A stretch of DNA of 56,788 bases from CAYRIY01 sp964424335 (GCA_964424335.1 CAYRIY010000010.1:1-56788), one strand, 5' to 3'; positions 24,865-33,907 are shown, counted from the stretch's first letter. Translations and numbers: made by a program. The notes: generated from the sequence alone by a model not told the origin.

Positions 24865-27357
24865 TTGGCGAACTGGGACGAAAGAATGGCATCCGAGCTT
24901 CGCGTGGTCTTGAAAACCTTCATGCCCATCTTTGCCCTGATCATCTTGATATTGGCGGCGAGCGAATCGGCAAGCGCGGCTCGGCCTGCGGCCGTCCTCG
25001 GCACGCTGGACCTTTCCGGGCACGACCTCAGTTCCGAAGTCATACCGCTCCGCGGCGAATGGGAGTTTTACTGGGGGCGTTTGCTCACCCCCGACGAGTT
25101 GCGAGGCTCAAATCCTCCCGCGCCCGACGGTTACATCAGCGTCCCCGGAGCCTGGAACGGATTTTCGCTCGGCGGCGAGACCTTAAGCGGCCGCGGCTAC
25201 GCGACATACCGCCTCGTCGTTCGATTAGGGACCGAGGATGCAGGCCCTGTCCCAAGTCCGGGCGGCGCCTCCAGCAACACGGCGAACCACGCCCTTTACA
25301 TACCTTGGACGTTTACCGCGTACAAGCTCTGGATCAACGGCGTTCCTGCCGCATCGAACGGCAAGGTGGGCCCCGGCGCAGACGCCATGGAACCCCAGTT
25401 CCTCCCCGTCACGGTCCCATTCATCCCGGATCAGGAGAGCCTCGAGCTCGTCTTCCAGGTCTCAAACTTCCACCACAGAAACGGCGGGCTCTGGAATGCG
25501 CCGCTCATCGGCGCCTTTGATCAGATCGCCCGCCGCCAAGCGATGCGCGGCGCCATCGACACCCTGCTCGCCGGGGCGATCCTCTTCATGGGAATCTACC
25601 ACATGGCGATCTTTCTTTGGTTCAAGGATCGCAAGGGCCCACTCTACCTGGGCGTTACCTGTCTCCTGGTCGCCCTTCGCACGATGGTGACGAGCGAGCA
25701 CATGCTCGACCAAATCGTCGGCGGCCTTCCGTGGACCGTTGAGTTAAAGATCGAGTACTTGACAGGGTACGCGTTTGTGGTGGCGACCATCGGCTTCATG
25801 CGTGCCCTCTTTCCGGCGGAGACGCCGCGGGCGATGGAGCTTGCCGCTTGGATCGTTGCAGGCCTGGGAGCGGGGATCACCGTCGTCAGCTCCGTCTACG
25901 TCGCCTCGCTGATCATCCCTTATTACGTCCTCATCATGACGATTTTTATGCTCAGTAGCATCGGCATCCTCGCACTCGCCGCGTACCGAGGTCGCGAGGG
26001 CGCTCGGCTGACGATCTGGGGCGGGACTGCCCTGATCCTCTCGCTCTTCCACGACTTTTTCCACTACAATCTGATGGGCGCCGACATGGACCTGCTCCCG
26101 GTCGGCCTCTTCTTGCTGCTGCTGTTCCAATCGCTTGCGATCGGCGAGCGCTTTGCGCTCGGCTATCGGCGCGAAATCGCGCTGTCGACGGAAAACGCTG
26201 CGCTCCTTAGCACCGTCCAAGCCCAGCTCGACGAAGTCCGCCAATCCCGGCGCCTCATCGCGGCGGCCGACGAGGAGCTGCGCCGAAACATCGCCGAGCG
26301 CCTGCACGGACGAGTTCAAACCCGGCTGCTGGCAGTTTGGCACCGCCTGGGCATGCTGCGGGACGCGCTCCCCAAAGAGGCTTCCTCCGCTGCCCAGACG
26401 ATCGAAGACCTCCGGCGAGACATCGATGAAGTCCGCGAGCTCGAGATTCGTCAGGTGAGTCACCTCCTCCATCCCTCGATCGTGCGCGTTGGGCTCATTC
26501 CCGCCGTCGATTCGCTCCTGCGGGAGTATCAAGGCGCCTTTCGGGTGCGCCTCCACGTCGACGACCAGGTGAAGGCTTGGGACACCCCGGCGCAAAACGC
26601 AATTCCCGAACAAGTGCGGCTCGTGGCCTACCGAGTGCTCGAAGACGCCCTCGGCAACGTGCAGGCGCACGCCCAGGCCCGCGTGGTGACTGTCCGCATC
26701 GCGGCCGATCCGGTTGGACAGAACTTGCTGCTCGAAGTGACCGACGACGGCCGGGGCTTTAATCGGACGGCGCTCAAACCCAGCTTGGGCTTAAACGCGA
26801 TCGCCGCACGGGTGAGCACACTGGGCGGGTGGTGGGAGATCGAAAGCCAGCCGGGCGCGGGCACCGTGCTCACCGTGGAGTTGCCGCTCGCGCCCGAAGC
26901 ATCCGTAGGCGATCGGACCGTTCGAGATCCCGTCACGCGCCTCTTGGCGAGAGATTCGTTTGACAGCCTTTTTGGAGCGACTCTAGGTCAATCAAAGAGA
27001 GTGGGGACCAACGTCGGCCTGATCTTTGTTTCGATGCCGAGCATCGAGGAGGCCTACGCCCGATGGAAACCGGAGCGGGTAGACGATGCGGTGCGAACCG
27101 TGGCGGAGACGACGAAGCGAAGGCTTCCTCCGTCCGGACTCGCGTTTCGTTACGATGACGAGGCGATCGTCGCACTACTTCCCGAGGTGGACGAAGACGA
27201 GCTACGCGGCCTCACCGATACGCTGCGCGCCGCGCTCAGCACGTTCCGCGACCGTGCGGCCGTTCCCCTTGAAACCAAAGTCGGAGCGGCGATTTACCCG
27301 GCGGATGCCACGCACGAGCACCTCCTTGTCGAGCGCGCGGCAAGCAACGCCTCCTGA
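24865..27357 (+). CDS. 7TMR-DISM sensor histidine kinase with degenerate GGDEF-like tail
   Basis: 830 aa. A signal segment (15-35) precedes a periplasmic 7TMR-DISMED2-like beta domain (42-210; RGEWEFYWGRLLTP, then GRGYATYRLVVRL). Seven hydrophobic helices span about 230-430. A coiled linker leads to a HisKA_3 H-box, NIAERLHGRVQTRLLA, with His481 as phospho-acceptor. HATPase boxes are EDALGNVQAHAQA (N, 593-605), DDGRGF (627-632) and GLNAIAARV (642-650). Residues 690-825 resemble a GGDEF domain in which the signature is replaced by RYDDEA, so cyclase activity is unlikely. TTG 24865 or ATG 24886 starts it. Pairs with the divergent NarL-type regulator. Confidence 0.88.
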   Translation: MANWDERMASELRVVLKTFMPIFALIILILAASESASAARPAAVLGTLDLSGHDLSSEVIPLRGEWEFYWGRLLTPDELRGSNPPAPDGYISVPGAWNGFSLGGETLSGRGYATYRLVVRLGTEDAGPVPSPGGASSNTANHALYIPWTFTAYKLWINGVPAASNGKVGPGADAMEPQFLPVTVPFIPDQESLELVFQVSNFHHRNGGLWNAPLIGAFDQIARRQAMRGAIDTLLAGAILFMGIYHMAIFLWFKDRKGPLYLGVTCLLVALRTMVTSEHMLDQIVGGLPWTVELKIEYLTGYAFVVATIGFMRALFPAETPRAMELAAWIVAGLGAGITVVSSVYVASLIIPYYVLIMTIFMLSSIGILALAAYRGREGARLTIWGGTALILSLFHDFFHYNLMGADMDLLPVGLFLLLLFQSLAIGERFALGYRREIALSTENAALLSTVQAQLDEVRQSRRLIAAADEELRRNIAERLHGRVQTRLLAVWHRLGMLRDALPKEASSAAQTIEDLRRDIDEVRELEIRQVSHLLHPSIVRVGLIPAVDSLLREYQGAFRVRLHVDDQVKAWDTPAQNAIPEQVRLVAYRVLEDALGNVQAHAQARVVTVRIAADPVGQNLLLEVTDDGRGFNRTALKPSLGLNAIAARVSTLGGWWEIESQPGAGTVLTVELPLAPEASVGDRTVRDPVTRLLARDSFDSLFGATLGQSKRVGTNVGLIFVSMPSIEEAYARWKPERVDDAVRTVAETTKRRLPPSGLAFRYDDEAIVALLPEVDEDELRGLTDTLRAALSTFRDRAAVPLETKVGAAIYPADATHEHLLVERAASNAS

Positions 27358-27398
27358 CGGCGACCTCGTGGCCACGCGAAACCGCTGTAACAACGCGA

Positions 27399-27457
27399 AG
27401 GCGCAAAGCTGCGGACCCGCCGATCACGAGGATCGACGAACCACGAGCTTTGCGCCT
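27399..27457. repeat. Perfect 12-bp inverted repeat between convergent genes
   Basis: AGGCGCAAAGCT (27399-27410) and AGCTTTGCGCCT (27446-27457), 35 bases apart, between the kinase stop and the convergent P-loop gene. The spacer holds a smaller CGATC/GATCG stem. No T-run follows on either strand. It could be a shared 3'-end structure. Confidence 0.55.
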
Positions 27458-27581
27458 ATCTACTAGAGCGAGGTCGGCGAGACCCCCCGGGACTCCATTG
27501 CCAAGCAAACGCCTGCATTAAGTATCCCACGGAAGTCCGCCGGATACCACGGTGTTTCCCCCTAATTTTCGACAAAAATCG

Positions 27582-28073
27582 TCATGATCGGACCACGACG
27601 AGCGCGGCCCCTTCCTCCGCGGTCGGAGGCTCGTACATCTCGGCAAACATGTCAAAGCGCTCGAGCTCGATGGGAAAGTTGTACTTCGGCAAGTTCGCAT
27701 TGCGTGCAACGAGGCGCTCACGCATCACGTGAATCGGCGTATCGAGAAAATGGATCTTCACGTCGGCCCCTGCATCGCGGCCACGATCGATGTACTGCCT
27801 GCGGTGGCCGCGCAAGAAGAAGCCGTCGTCCAAAATGACGTCCGTACCGCGCCTTAGAAACTCCGACGCCACGTGCCAGATCATCTCGCGGCACGCCAAG
27901 ACCCGCCGCACGTGCTCGTCGTGACCGGTGTCCTCGATCGAGTACGACCCGTAGAGGCTGATCAGCCAATAGTCGAGCCAAAAATGAACGCCGCCCGTCT
28001 CCTCTTGCAGCGCCTTTGAATACGTCGTCTTGCCGGAGCAGGGAAGGCCGCTGATCAAATGTACCGTCGCCAT
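27582..28073 (-). CDS. P-loop kinase-like ATP-binding protein
   Basis: 163 aa. HLISGLPCSGKTTYSKAL is a Walker A motif (GLPCSGKT), DVILDDGFFLRGHRRQYID supplies a Walker B-like Asp pair, and RERLVARNANLP the lid Arg residues. The size and layout match the AAA_33/zeta-like small kinases that phosphorylate small molecules. Substrate unknown. The gene starts 35 bases after the pncB stop on the same strand, so they may share a transcript; a role in NAD precursor metabolism is only a guess from position. Confidence 0.8.
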   Translation of the reverse strand: MATVHLISGLPCSGKTTYSKALQEETGGVHFWLDYWLISLYGSYSIEDTGHDEHVRRVLACREMIWHVASEFLRRGTDVILDDGFFLRGHRRQYIDRGRDAGADVKIHFLDTPIHVMRERLVARNANLPKYNFPIELERFDMFAEMYEPPTAEEGAALVVVRS

Positions 28074-28107
28074 CGGTGATGATTACCTCAATCCTGTAGG
28101 TTCGCTC

Positions 28108-29343
28108 TCAATACTTGGGCGGGTCCGAATACGTTGCCGCGTATCCGAAGATCCGCTTATACCGCGCGATATCGGCCGGATCGCCCGTCGCCTTGGCGAG
28201 GTTGTCACTCAGTTTGACAGTCTTTTGCCCCGCGGCCTCTACCAACTTGATCACAATGGAAATCGGCGTAAAGCCGACGTCGTTGGTAAGGTTTGTCCCC
28301 CAGCCGAATGCGACTTTGATTCGCCCCGCAAACCTTTCGGCGAGCGCAATCATCGAGTCGACGTCCATCCCATCGGTAAACATGAGGAGCTTTTCTTTAG
28401 GGTCCACGCCCCTCGACCGATAAAAGGCGATCGCTTTTTCCCCGTACTCGAAAGGATCGCCCGAATCCTGCCGCAATCCCTTCCACGCCCGTGCGTGATG
28501 GTCATCTACCGTGCTGAAAAAATAGTCGCTGCCAAAGGTGTCCGTGAGCGCGATCGACAACCCCCAGCCGTACTCGTCCCACCAGTCTTGCAGGATCTGG
28601 TGTTGACTCTTTCGAATCGCATCGTCGCTTTCGTGCATGATCCCTGCGATGCCCATAAAAAGCTCGTGGGCCGCCGTTCCCACCGGAGGTATGCCGAGCT
28701 TTGCGGCAAGCAGGACGTTCGAGGTGCCGAGGAGCTGCCTTGGCAGCTCCGACTTGACGCGCTCCACCACATGTTCGTGCCAGGCGCGGCTAAACCGCCG
28801 GCGCGTGCCGAAGTCGCTGAACGTGACTTCCGGGTGCTTCGCAAGCGTCCCGATCTTTTGATCAAGAATTGCATCGCCGGTGGATCGATGTGCGTTCGTG
28901 GAGGCCCCTGCTTGGCTTTGGGCAAGGGACGCGTAGTACAGCTCAGTGACGACCGCGAGCGCGAGGGTTTCCCAATAGATCGCTTCAGCCCACGCACCGG
29001 CAAACTCGAGGCGATACGAGCCGCCTTCCCGCTCCAATTCGTACTGCGGGAGCTGCAAGCGCTCCAAAAACGCCAGGTAGTCGCCGTGAAAGACCTGTCG
29101 ATCGGCCACGGCGATCCCGCGCAAGTAATCGAGCTCGTGCGGGCTTAGGCGAAGCGTCCGGATGTGGTCGAGCTCCCGGCGCAGGTCGGCTTCTGCGACG
29201 CGCGCTGCCAGCGACACGCCGGGCGTGCGGACCATGAGGCGGTAGCGTACCGGCACGTCCGCGTAGCGATGGTAGATGAGTTGCCCCATCGTGAACTTGT
29301 AGAAGTCGGTATCGAGCAAGCTTTGAATCATTCGTGCCGACAT
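28108..29343 (-). CDS. pncB: Nicotinate phosphoribosyltransferase
   Basis: 411 aa (EC 6.3.4.21), makes nicotinate mononucleotide from nicotinate and PRPP with ATP. SLLDTDFYKFTMGQLIYH is the N-terminal signature, FSDFGTRRRFS the His/Arg loop region, LTDTFGSDYFF the beta-strand with substrate contacts, and LRQDSGDPFEYGEKA the D-S-G-D-P signature. FGWGTNLTND binds phosphate. PncB length is about 400 aa. The ATG at 29343 is preferred over a GTG at 29361, which lacks a ribosome site. It lies 54 bases after the apiosidase gene and may be read from that transcript, though unrelated in function. Confidence 0.95.
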   Translation of the reverse strand: MSARMIQSLLDTDFYKFTMGQLIYHRYADVPVRYRLMVRTPGVSLAARVAEADLRRELDHIRTLRLSPHELDYLRGIAVADRQVFHGDYLAFLERLQLPQYELEREGGSYRLEFAGAWAEAIYWETLALAVVTELYYASLAQSQAGASTNAHRSTGDAILDQKIGTLAKHPEVTFSDFGTRRRFSRAWHEHVVERVKSELPRQLLGTSNVLLAAKLGIPPVGTAAHELFMGIAGIMHESDDAIRKSQHQILQDWWDEYGWGLSIALTDTFGSDYFFSTVDDHHARAWKGLRQDSGDPFEYGEKAIAFYRSRGVDPKEKLLMFTDGMDVDSMIALAERFAGRIKVAFGWGTNLTNDVGFTPISIVIKLVEAAGQKTVKLSDNLAKATGDPADIARYKRIFGYAATYSDPPKY

Positions 29344-29397
29344 CGCCGCATCACTTTCCACTCAGGGGCTCAATCGATTGCGAACGAGGCCCGTGGC

Positions 29398-30960
29398 TCA
29401 CCCACTAAAAACGAGGAGCCAATCACCCTCTCCCGGGGCTTGGTACGCCTGCCGCCCGCCCGTGGCATGCGGCGCAGCGAAACTGGCGCCTATCCGTGGA
29501 TCGTACCAGGTCGCGGCTTTTTGCGCAAGGCCCTGTGTATCGAGCGTGACCTCTCCGCCTTGGGGCAGGTAGACGATGGCCGCGCTCTGGTCCTCGGCCT
29601 TTGCGGCGGCGACAAAGCGGAGCTCGTCCTCAGCCCCCGGCTGGTCGGGAACCATCTCGGGCGCAGGCCTTAGTTTCCACCAAGGAAGCCCGTCAAACAC
29701 CCTCTTGAGGCACGTCATCGACCGGGCGCCCTCGGTCTCGACCGATTCCCACCAACGGGGAGCGATGCCGGCGCCAAGGTGATCGAGCGGCGTTTGGACG
29801 AACTCGTGCCACGGCCAAATGGCGGCATGTCCGTACGTCACCCCCGCTGTCGGCGAAACGAGCAGGCTATAGTACGACGCCATCCGGACGTCGTGGGCCG
29901 TAAAGGTGTGCGGCGTGCCGACCCTCTGGTGCGCCTCGTAGCAAGGCTCGAGGTTGATGACGGGCAGTAGCGGGCTCTTGTTCCACTCCGTCGCAGGCTC
30001 ACGGTGCACGATCCAGCCAAAGCTGTTTTTGGTGTTTCCGCCGTGACTGCTTTGGTATCCGATGAAATCAAACCAGTCCTCGTCCCGAAACGCCTCGCCG
30101 ATCCAGTTGTTTCCGCTCGGGTGCAACGTCGTGAGCGCCCGATCATCGCCGGCCTCGGCAAAGACCTCTCGGCCGATGCGTCGCCAGCGGTCGACATTGT
30201 TATACCGCCCGTCGCCTCCAAGAAACCAAACGGGCCGGTAGGCGCCGTACCGTGCGATGATGTAGCGAGCCAGGCGCACCGCGTCGTCCTCCTCGAGGTA
30301 GTCGCCGGGGTCGCGGTACGTGAGCGACCAAAGCACGACGAGCGCGGGAACGAGCCCGTGGCGAGCAATCGCCGCCACTTTGCCGTCGAGCTTGCGAAAA
30401 AAGCGCGGGTTGACACGGATCTCCTTATCGCCAAAGTGCGCCCGCTCGCCATCCGAGTCGGCCGGAAACGCCCGCCAGTGGGTCATGACGGCCTGAATCG
30501 CCGTAAACCCCTGCTCGCGCCGTTTTGCGAGAAACTGATCCCACTCCGCGGGATCGGCGGCGAGCACTCCGTTCCAAACCGTGTCGGCAAGCCAAAAGAA
30601 CGGCGTGCCATCTCTGTGGACGAGGTGCGTACCATCGTCTGACCTGCGCAAAGGGCCGTGCCGGTAAAGGGGATTTGGGCCGGCATACGGCTCGATTTGA
30701 AAATTGGAACGGTGATTGAGCCACTGCTCCTGTGTGCCGTCGGAGGTCTCGAGCGTGTACGACCAGACGCCGGGCTCATCGGCGTCGACTCGAAAACGCC
30801 AGATGCGACCGCCGTCCCAATAAGCATCGACGCTCCGTGTTTTCCCAGAGGGCGAGGTGAGTGCGACCTTTAGAGACACGTCTCTAAAGGGATCCGCATA
30901 CTCAGTCGGGCTTTCAACGAGTCCCTCGTAAAAGTAAGGCAGGCTGCTCCTTGCGATCAT
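29398..30960 (-). CDS. GH140-type apiosidase (DUF5060/DUF4038)
   Basis: 520 aa. An N-terminal DUF5060 beta sandwich (about 20-95; YWDGGRIWRFRVDADEPGVW) precedes a DUF4038 TIM barrel (about 110-430; GTPFFWLADTVWNGVL, then VLWSLTYRDPGDYLEEDD and PVWFLGGDGRYNN) and a C-terminal beta domain of the collagen-binding-like type. The Glu in VINLEPCYEAH and an upstream Asp are probable catalytic residues. GH140 enzymes release D-apiose from rhamnogalacturonan II. There is no signal peptide, so apiosides would be cut in the cytoplasm. The ATG at 30960 has AAAGGTG at 8 bases. It closes an operon of apiose enzymes, which supports the specificity. Confidence 0.85.
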   Translation of the reverse strand: MIARSSLPYFYEGLVESPTEYADPFRDVSLKVALTSPSGKTRSVDAYWDGGRIWRFRVDADEPGVWSYTLETSDGTQEQWLNHRSNFQIEPYAGPNPLYRHGPLRRSDDGTHLVHRDGTPFFWLADTVWNGVLAADPAEWDQFLAKRREQGFTAIQAVMTHWRAFPADSDGERAHFGDKEIRVNPRFFRKLDGKVAAIARHGLVPALVVLWSLTYRDPGDYLEEDDAVRLARYIIARYGAYRPVWFLGGDGRYNNVDRWRRIGREVFAEAGDDRALTTLHPSGNNWIGEAFRDEDWFDFIGYQSSHGGNTKNSFGWIVHREPATEWNKSPLLPVINLEPCYEAHQRVGTPHTFTAHDVRMASYYSLLVSPTAGVTYGHAAIWPWHEFVQTPLDHLGAGIAPRWWESVETEGARSMTCLKRVFDGLPWWKLRPAPEMVPDQPGAEDELRFVAAAKAEDQSAAIVYLPQGGEVTLDTQGLAQKAATWYDPRIGASFAAPHATGGRQAYQAPGEGDWLLVFSG

Positions 30961-30986
30961 CAACGACACACCTTTCAGCTTGCACC

Positions 30987-32039
30987 CTATTCAAACCTGA
31001 TCGCCTTTCCGCTCGCGGCCGACTCGTAAGCTGCGAACACGAGCTTCATCGTCTCGAGGTTGTCCTCGCCGGTGGTCTCAGGGGTCTTGCCCTCCCTAAA
31101 GTAGCGCAAGAAGCTCTCATTCGCGGCTACAATGCTCGCGTGCACGGTATCGTAGGCGGGATCGGCCCAAGCGTAGCGAGGCGGCGGGACGCGCCTTGCG
31201 TGCGTGCCGTCGGCGGTCGTGACCCGCAGCCAGTAGTCCAGAGCGAGCTCGACCGAACCGGCATCGCACTCGACAAAGATAAAGGTCTCCGGAAACCGCT
31301 CGCGCTCCGTGCGGCTCGCATAGCTGATTTCAAGGACGACGTCGGCGCGCTCCATCTCGAGCATGACGGTCGCGACGTCCTCGCCCTTGATATCCTTGTG
31401 AATGCGCTTCGTCAAGCAGTAGACCGACCGGGCCTCGCCAAAGAGAAAGCGGGCGACATCGAAAATGTGACTGCCCATGTCCATGAGGATGAACTGCTCG
31501 ATCTCTTTTAGGAACGGTTGGTTGTCGAACACGGGAAAACTCGAGCAGTAGTGGATGCGGGCCCGGAACGGCGCCCCCGCCGTTTTCCGATCGAGCTCGG
31601 CTTTGAGCCGCCTTATCGGCGCTTGCCAGCGCCAGTTTTCGTGAATGAACAGAGGGACGCCCGCCTCGCGGCAGGCGTCGACCATGCCTTGGGCCTCGGC
31701 GAGCGTGGGAGCCATCGGCTTTTGGCAGATCACGGGGACGCGCCGCTCGGCGGCTAAGCGAACGAGCGGCGCGTGCGTCTCGACAGCCGTGATGATGTCG
31801 ACAAAGTCGAGCTGCTCTTTGTCAAAGAGTGCGCGTGCATCATCGTACACCCGAGGAATGCCGAGCGACGCGGCCACCTTTTCCCCTTTGGATCGCGTGC
31901 GGTTATAAAGCGCCACCGGCTCGACGCCTTCAAACTCCTGCCACGCCTTCACTTGATACCAGGACCAAAAGCCTGCGCCAAAGACGGCAAACTTGAGCGG
32001 CCTCCCGGCGCCTGCGCCCACGCTCTCACCCATGTACAT
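30987..32039 (-). CDS. apsD: Gfo/Idh/MocA dehydrogenase, probable D-apiose dehydrogenase
   Basis: 350 aa. The Rossmann fold starts LKFAVFGAGFWSWYQ; VICQKPMAPTLAEAQ is the family E-K-P motif with Gln instead of Glu; HENWRWQAPIRRLK and LMDMGSHIFDVARFLFG are the substrate-domain signatures, with the catalytic His in GSHIFD. Gfo/Idh enzymes oxidise sugars with NAD(P)+. D-apiose dehydrogenase (ApsD, giving D-apionolactone) belongs to this family, and every neighbour fits an apiose pathway, so I assign it by context. The ATG at 32039 touches the upstream gene's stop; the ATG at 32033 has a better-spaced GGGAG. Confidence 0.8.
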   Translation of the reverse strand: MYMGESVGAGAGRPLKFAVFGAGFWSWYQVKAWQEFEGVEPVALYNRTRSKGEKVAASLGIPRVYDDARALFDKEQLDFVDIITAVETHAPLVRLAAERRVPVICQKPMAPTLAEAQGMVDACREAGVPLFIHENWRWQAPIRRLKAELDRKTAGAPFRARIHYCSSFPVFDNQPFLKEIEQFILMDMGSHIFDVARFLFGEARSVYCLTKRIHKDIKGEDVATVMLEMERADVVLEISYASRTERERFPETFIFVECDAGSVELALDYWLRVTTADGTHARRVPPPRYAWADPAYDTVHASIVAANESFLRYFREGKTPETTGEDNLETMKLVFAAYESAASGKAIRFE

Positions 32040-32924
32040 TCAGCTCCCGTTATTTCCCATCCCCGCAATTCGGCGGACGCTCTTAAGCACCTCTTCGTCG
32101 CTTAGAACCGACTGCCAGTCGGACCTAAAGATCATGCGCTCCGCATCGGCCATCGCCTGCTTTGCCCCTGCGGAGAAATCCCACTCGATCTCGTCGAAGA
32201 GGATCGCAAGTTCGATGTTGATGTGGCCCAGCAGGAAGTCCCTCGCGGCCTCGAACGGTACGCCGCGGGCCACCGTGATATCCATCGCATCGCGGATCAC
32301 TTTGATGCATGTCGCAGCCACCGTCTCGGTAAGGCCCGGCTCGAGGAGCGCCATCTGCTCCAGCGTCACCCGATGGGAACGGAGAATCGGACCAAACATC
32401 TCCTGAGCCAGTTGCTCGCCCCGATCGTAATCCTCTTCGGGTCCTTGGACGAGCGCGTTGATGATCGCCTGTTTGGCAAGGCCCGATCCGAAGTAGTCTC
32501 TGCGCGCCTTGGGATCCGTCTCGTCGTTGAAGACCGGCGGGTGCGCCGGGTGCGTCACAAAGAGGCTGATGTCGTCCCGCTTCGGCAGCGCGCCGGCGTG
32601 AGGAGCAGCCGGGTCGAGGAAGACGACCAACGTCCCCGATCGAAGCGCCGGAACGACATCGTGGGCCACCACACCCGCGATGCTGTCCGGGACGGCAAAG
32701 ACGACGATGTCTGCCTCACGTGCGACGTCCTCCTTTGAGGAGGGCACAAGGCCCATCGCTTCGAGTTGCTGTTCTTTCTCGCGACTGCCTTCGACATAAA
32801 GTAGGCGGTATCGCGACGAGTCCTTGAGCGAGTTGTGGAGGCGCTGGCCCATATGGCCCATGGCCCCGATGATGGCGACGGCCTCTTTTGCGGTCTGTTT
32901 TGCGTTCTGTTTTTGAGTTGTCAT
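32040..32924 (-). CDS. apnO: PGDH-like NAD-binding protein, probable D-apionate oxidoisomerase
   Basis: 294 aa. AVAIIGAMGHMGQRL is an NAD(P)-binding Rossmann motif; ADIVVFAVPDSIAGVVAHDV continues the fold; SLFVTHPAHPPVFND and an all-helical second domain (EQMALLEPGLTETVAATC, then GHINIELAILFDEI) match the small phosphogluconate-dehydrogenase-like family. D-apionate oxidoisomerase (ApnO) is in this family and turns D-apionate into 3-oxoisoapionate by oxidation and migration. The assignment relies on the kinase and RuBisCO-like genes beside it. The ATG at 32924 overlaps the stop of the binding-protein gene by four bases. The first 14 residues are a polar Gln/Lys tail. Confidence 0.82.
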   Translation of the reverse strand: MTTQKQNAKQTAKEAVAIIGAMGHMGQRLHNSLKDSSRYRLLYVEGSREKEQQLEAMGLVPSSKEDVAREADIVVFAVPDSIAGVVAHDVVPALRSGTLVVFLDPAAPHAGALPKRDDISLFVTHPAHPPVFNDETDPKARRDYFGSGLAKQAIINALVQGPEEDYDRGEQLAQEMFGPILRSHRVTLEQMALLEPGLTETVAATCIKVIRDAMDITVARGVPFEAARDFLLGHINIELAILFDEIEWDFSAGAKQAMADAERMIFRSDWQSVLSDEEVLKSVRRIAGMGNNGS

Positions 32925-33907
32925 CGGTTGATCGCCGCATTTCCAGCTTCAGTAGCTCTGATCGCCGTCGTGCGCACGGAGACCGGACCGGCGGGAAACG
33001 GCACCTGGTCAGGCATGTACGACGCCCCCCAGTTCGGATATTCCGTCGCAATCCCATGCCACCAAGGATTGAGGGCGACGCGGCTCTGAGCGGCAAGCGC
33101 ATTCAAGGCGACGCCGTGCGGGCCGGGGCCCCACCCGATGCCGGTGGTCAGGTCTTCGTGCAGCATGGCCGACAGGAATGCCAACCCGTCGACGGCGCCT
33201 TCCTGGTCGAGCACGATGCGGTTGGTGTCGGCGTCGTACATATCCCCGCCCATACCCCAAAGCCAAGCAGGCAGCATTTCGAGCGCAGCGGGGAATACCA
33301 TCCCGTAGCGGTCAACGGTGCCGTCGCTGTGGCGCGTCGTGGTCCTGATCGCAAGTTCGCGCAGAGCGTCGAAATCCCACGTACCCGCCTCGACAAGCGT
33401 ATCGGGCGCGCCAAGTCCGGCTTCATCAAAAACGTTAGGATTGTAGGTCACCCACACGCTTTCGATGCCCACCGGAATTCCGTATGTGCGCTCTTCGATC
33501 GTATTGGCCTCGAGCGCGGGCGGAAGAATGTCATCCGGCTTTGTATTTGCGGCGTCGCGCTCCAACAGGGGCGTCAGGTCATAGAGGAGACCCTGTTTGC
33601 CGAACATGTTGACGCCTTGAAACGGCGTGATGATGACGTCGGGCATGACGTCGGCAGCGCTCAAGACGACGACCTCTTCAGTAAAGTTCACGAGCGTGCT
33701 CCAGGTGTGCGGAACCATGTTGATCGAAATTTCGGGGTGCTCGCTCTCGAACTCGTCGACCAGCTCACGGTAGAGCTCCGCTCGGGATCCCGTCGATGGG
33801 AACATGAACGACAACTCGATCGTGCTTGCAATCGCCTGCGCCGTTCCCAGTGCAAAGAGAGCCAGCAACACCCCCATTGCGACGAGGCGCTTTAGCTTTG
33901 AGACCAC
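32921..33907 (-). CDS. Sugar ABC transporter substrate-binding protein, C-terminally truncated
   Basis: 328 aa, family 1 (UgpB/MalE-like). A signal peptide, LVAMGVLLALFALGTAQAIA, is followed by STIELSFMFPSTGSRAELY. EFESEHPEISINMVPHTW, PDVIITPFQGVNMF, YGIPVGIESVWVTYNP and PAWLWGMGGDMYD are conserved binding-protein blocks. Family members usually have 410-440 residues; here the chain ends just after NPWWHGIATEYPNWGASYMP, so roughly the last 100 residues are missing. It lacks a lipobox Cys. No permease genes follow, and its stop overlaps the apnO start. GTG start with AAGGAGGAG at 5 bases. It has its own promoter with a GntR-type operator. Confidence 0.85.
   Translation of the reverse strand: MVSKLKRLVAMGVLLALFALGTAQAIASTIELSFMFPSTGSRAELYRELVDEFESEHPEISINMVPHTWSTLVNFTEEVVVLSAADVMPDVIITPFQGVNMFGKQGLLYDLTPLLERDAANTKPDDILPPALEANTIEERTYGIPVGIESVWVTYNPNVFDEAGLGAPDTLVEAGTWDFDALRELAIRTTTRHSDGTVDRYGMVFPAALEMLPAWLWGMGGDMYDADTNRIVLDQEGAVDGLAFLSAMLHEDLTTGIGWGPGPHGVALNALAAQSRVALNPWWHGIATEYPNWGASYMPDQVPFPAGPVSVRTTAIRATEAGNAAINR

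Noticed and set aside
27399..27457. Intrinsic terminator
   Set aside because: Loop of 35 bases and no T-run on either strand.
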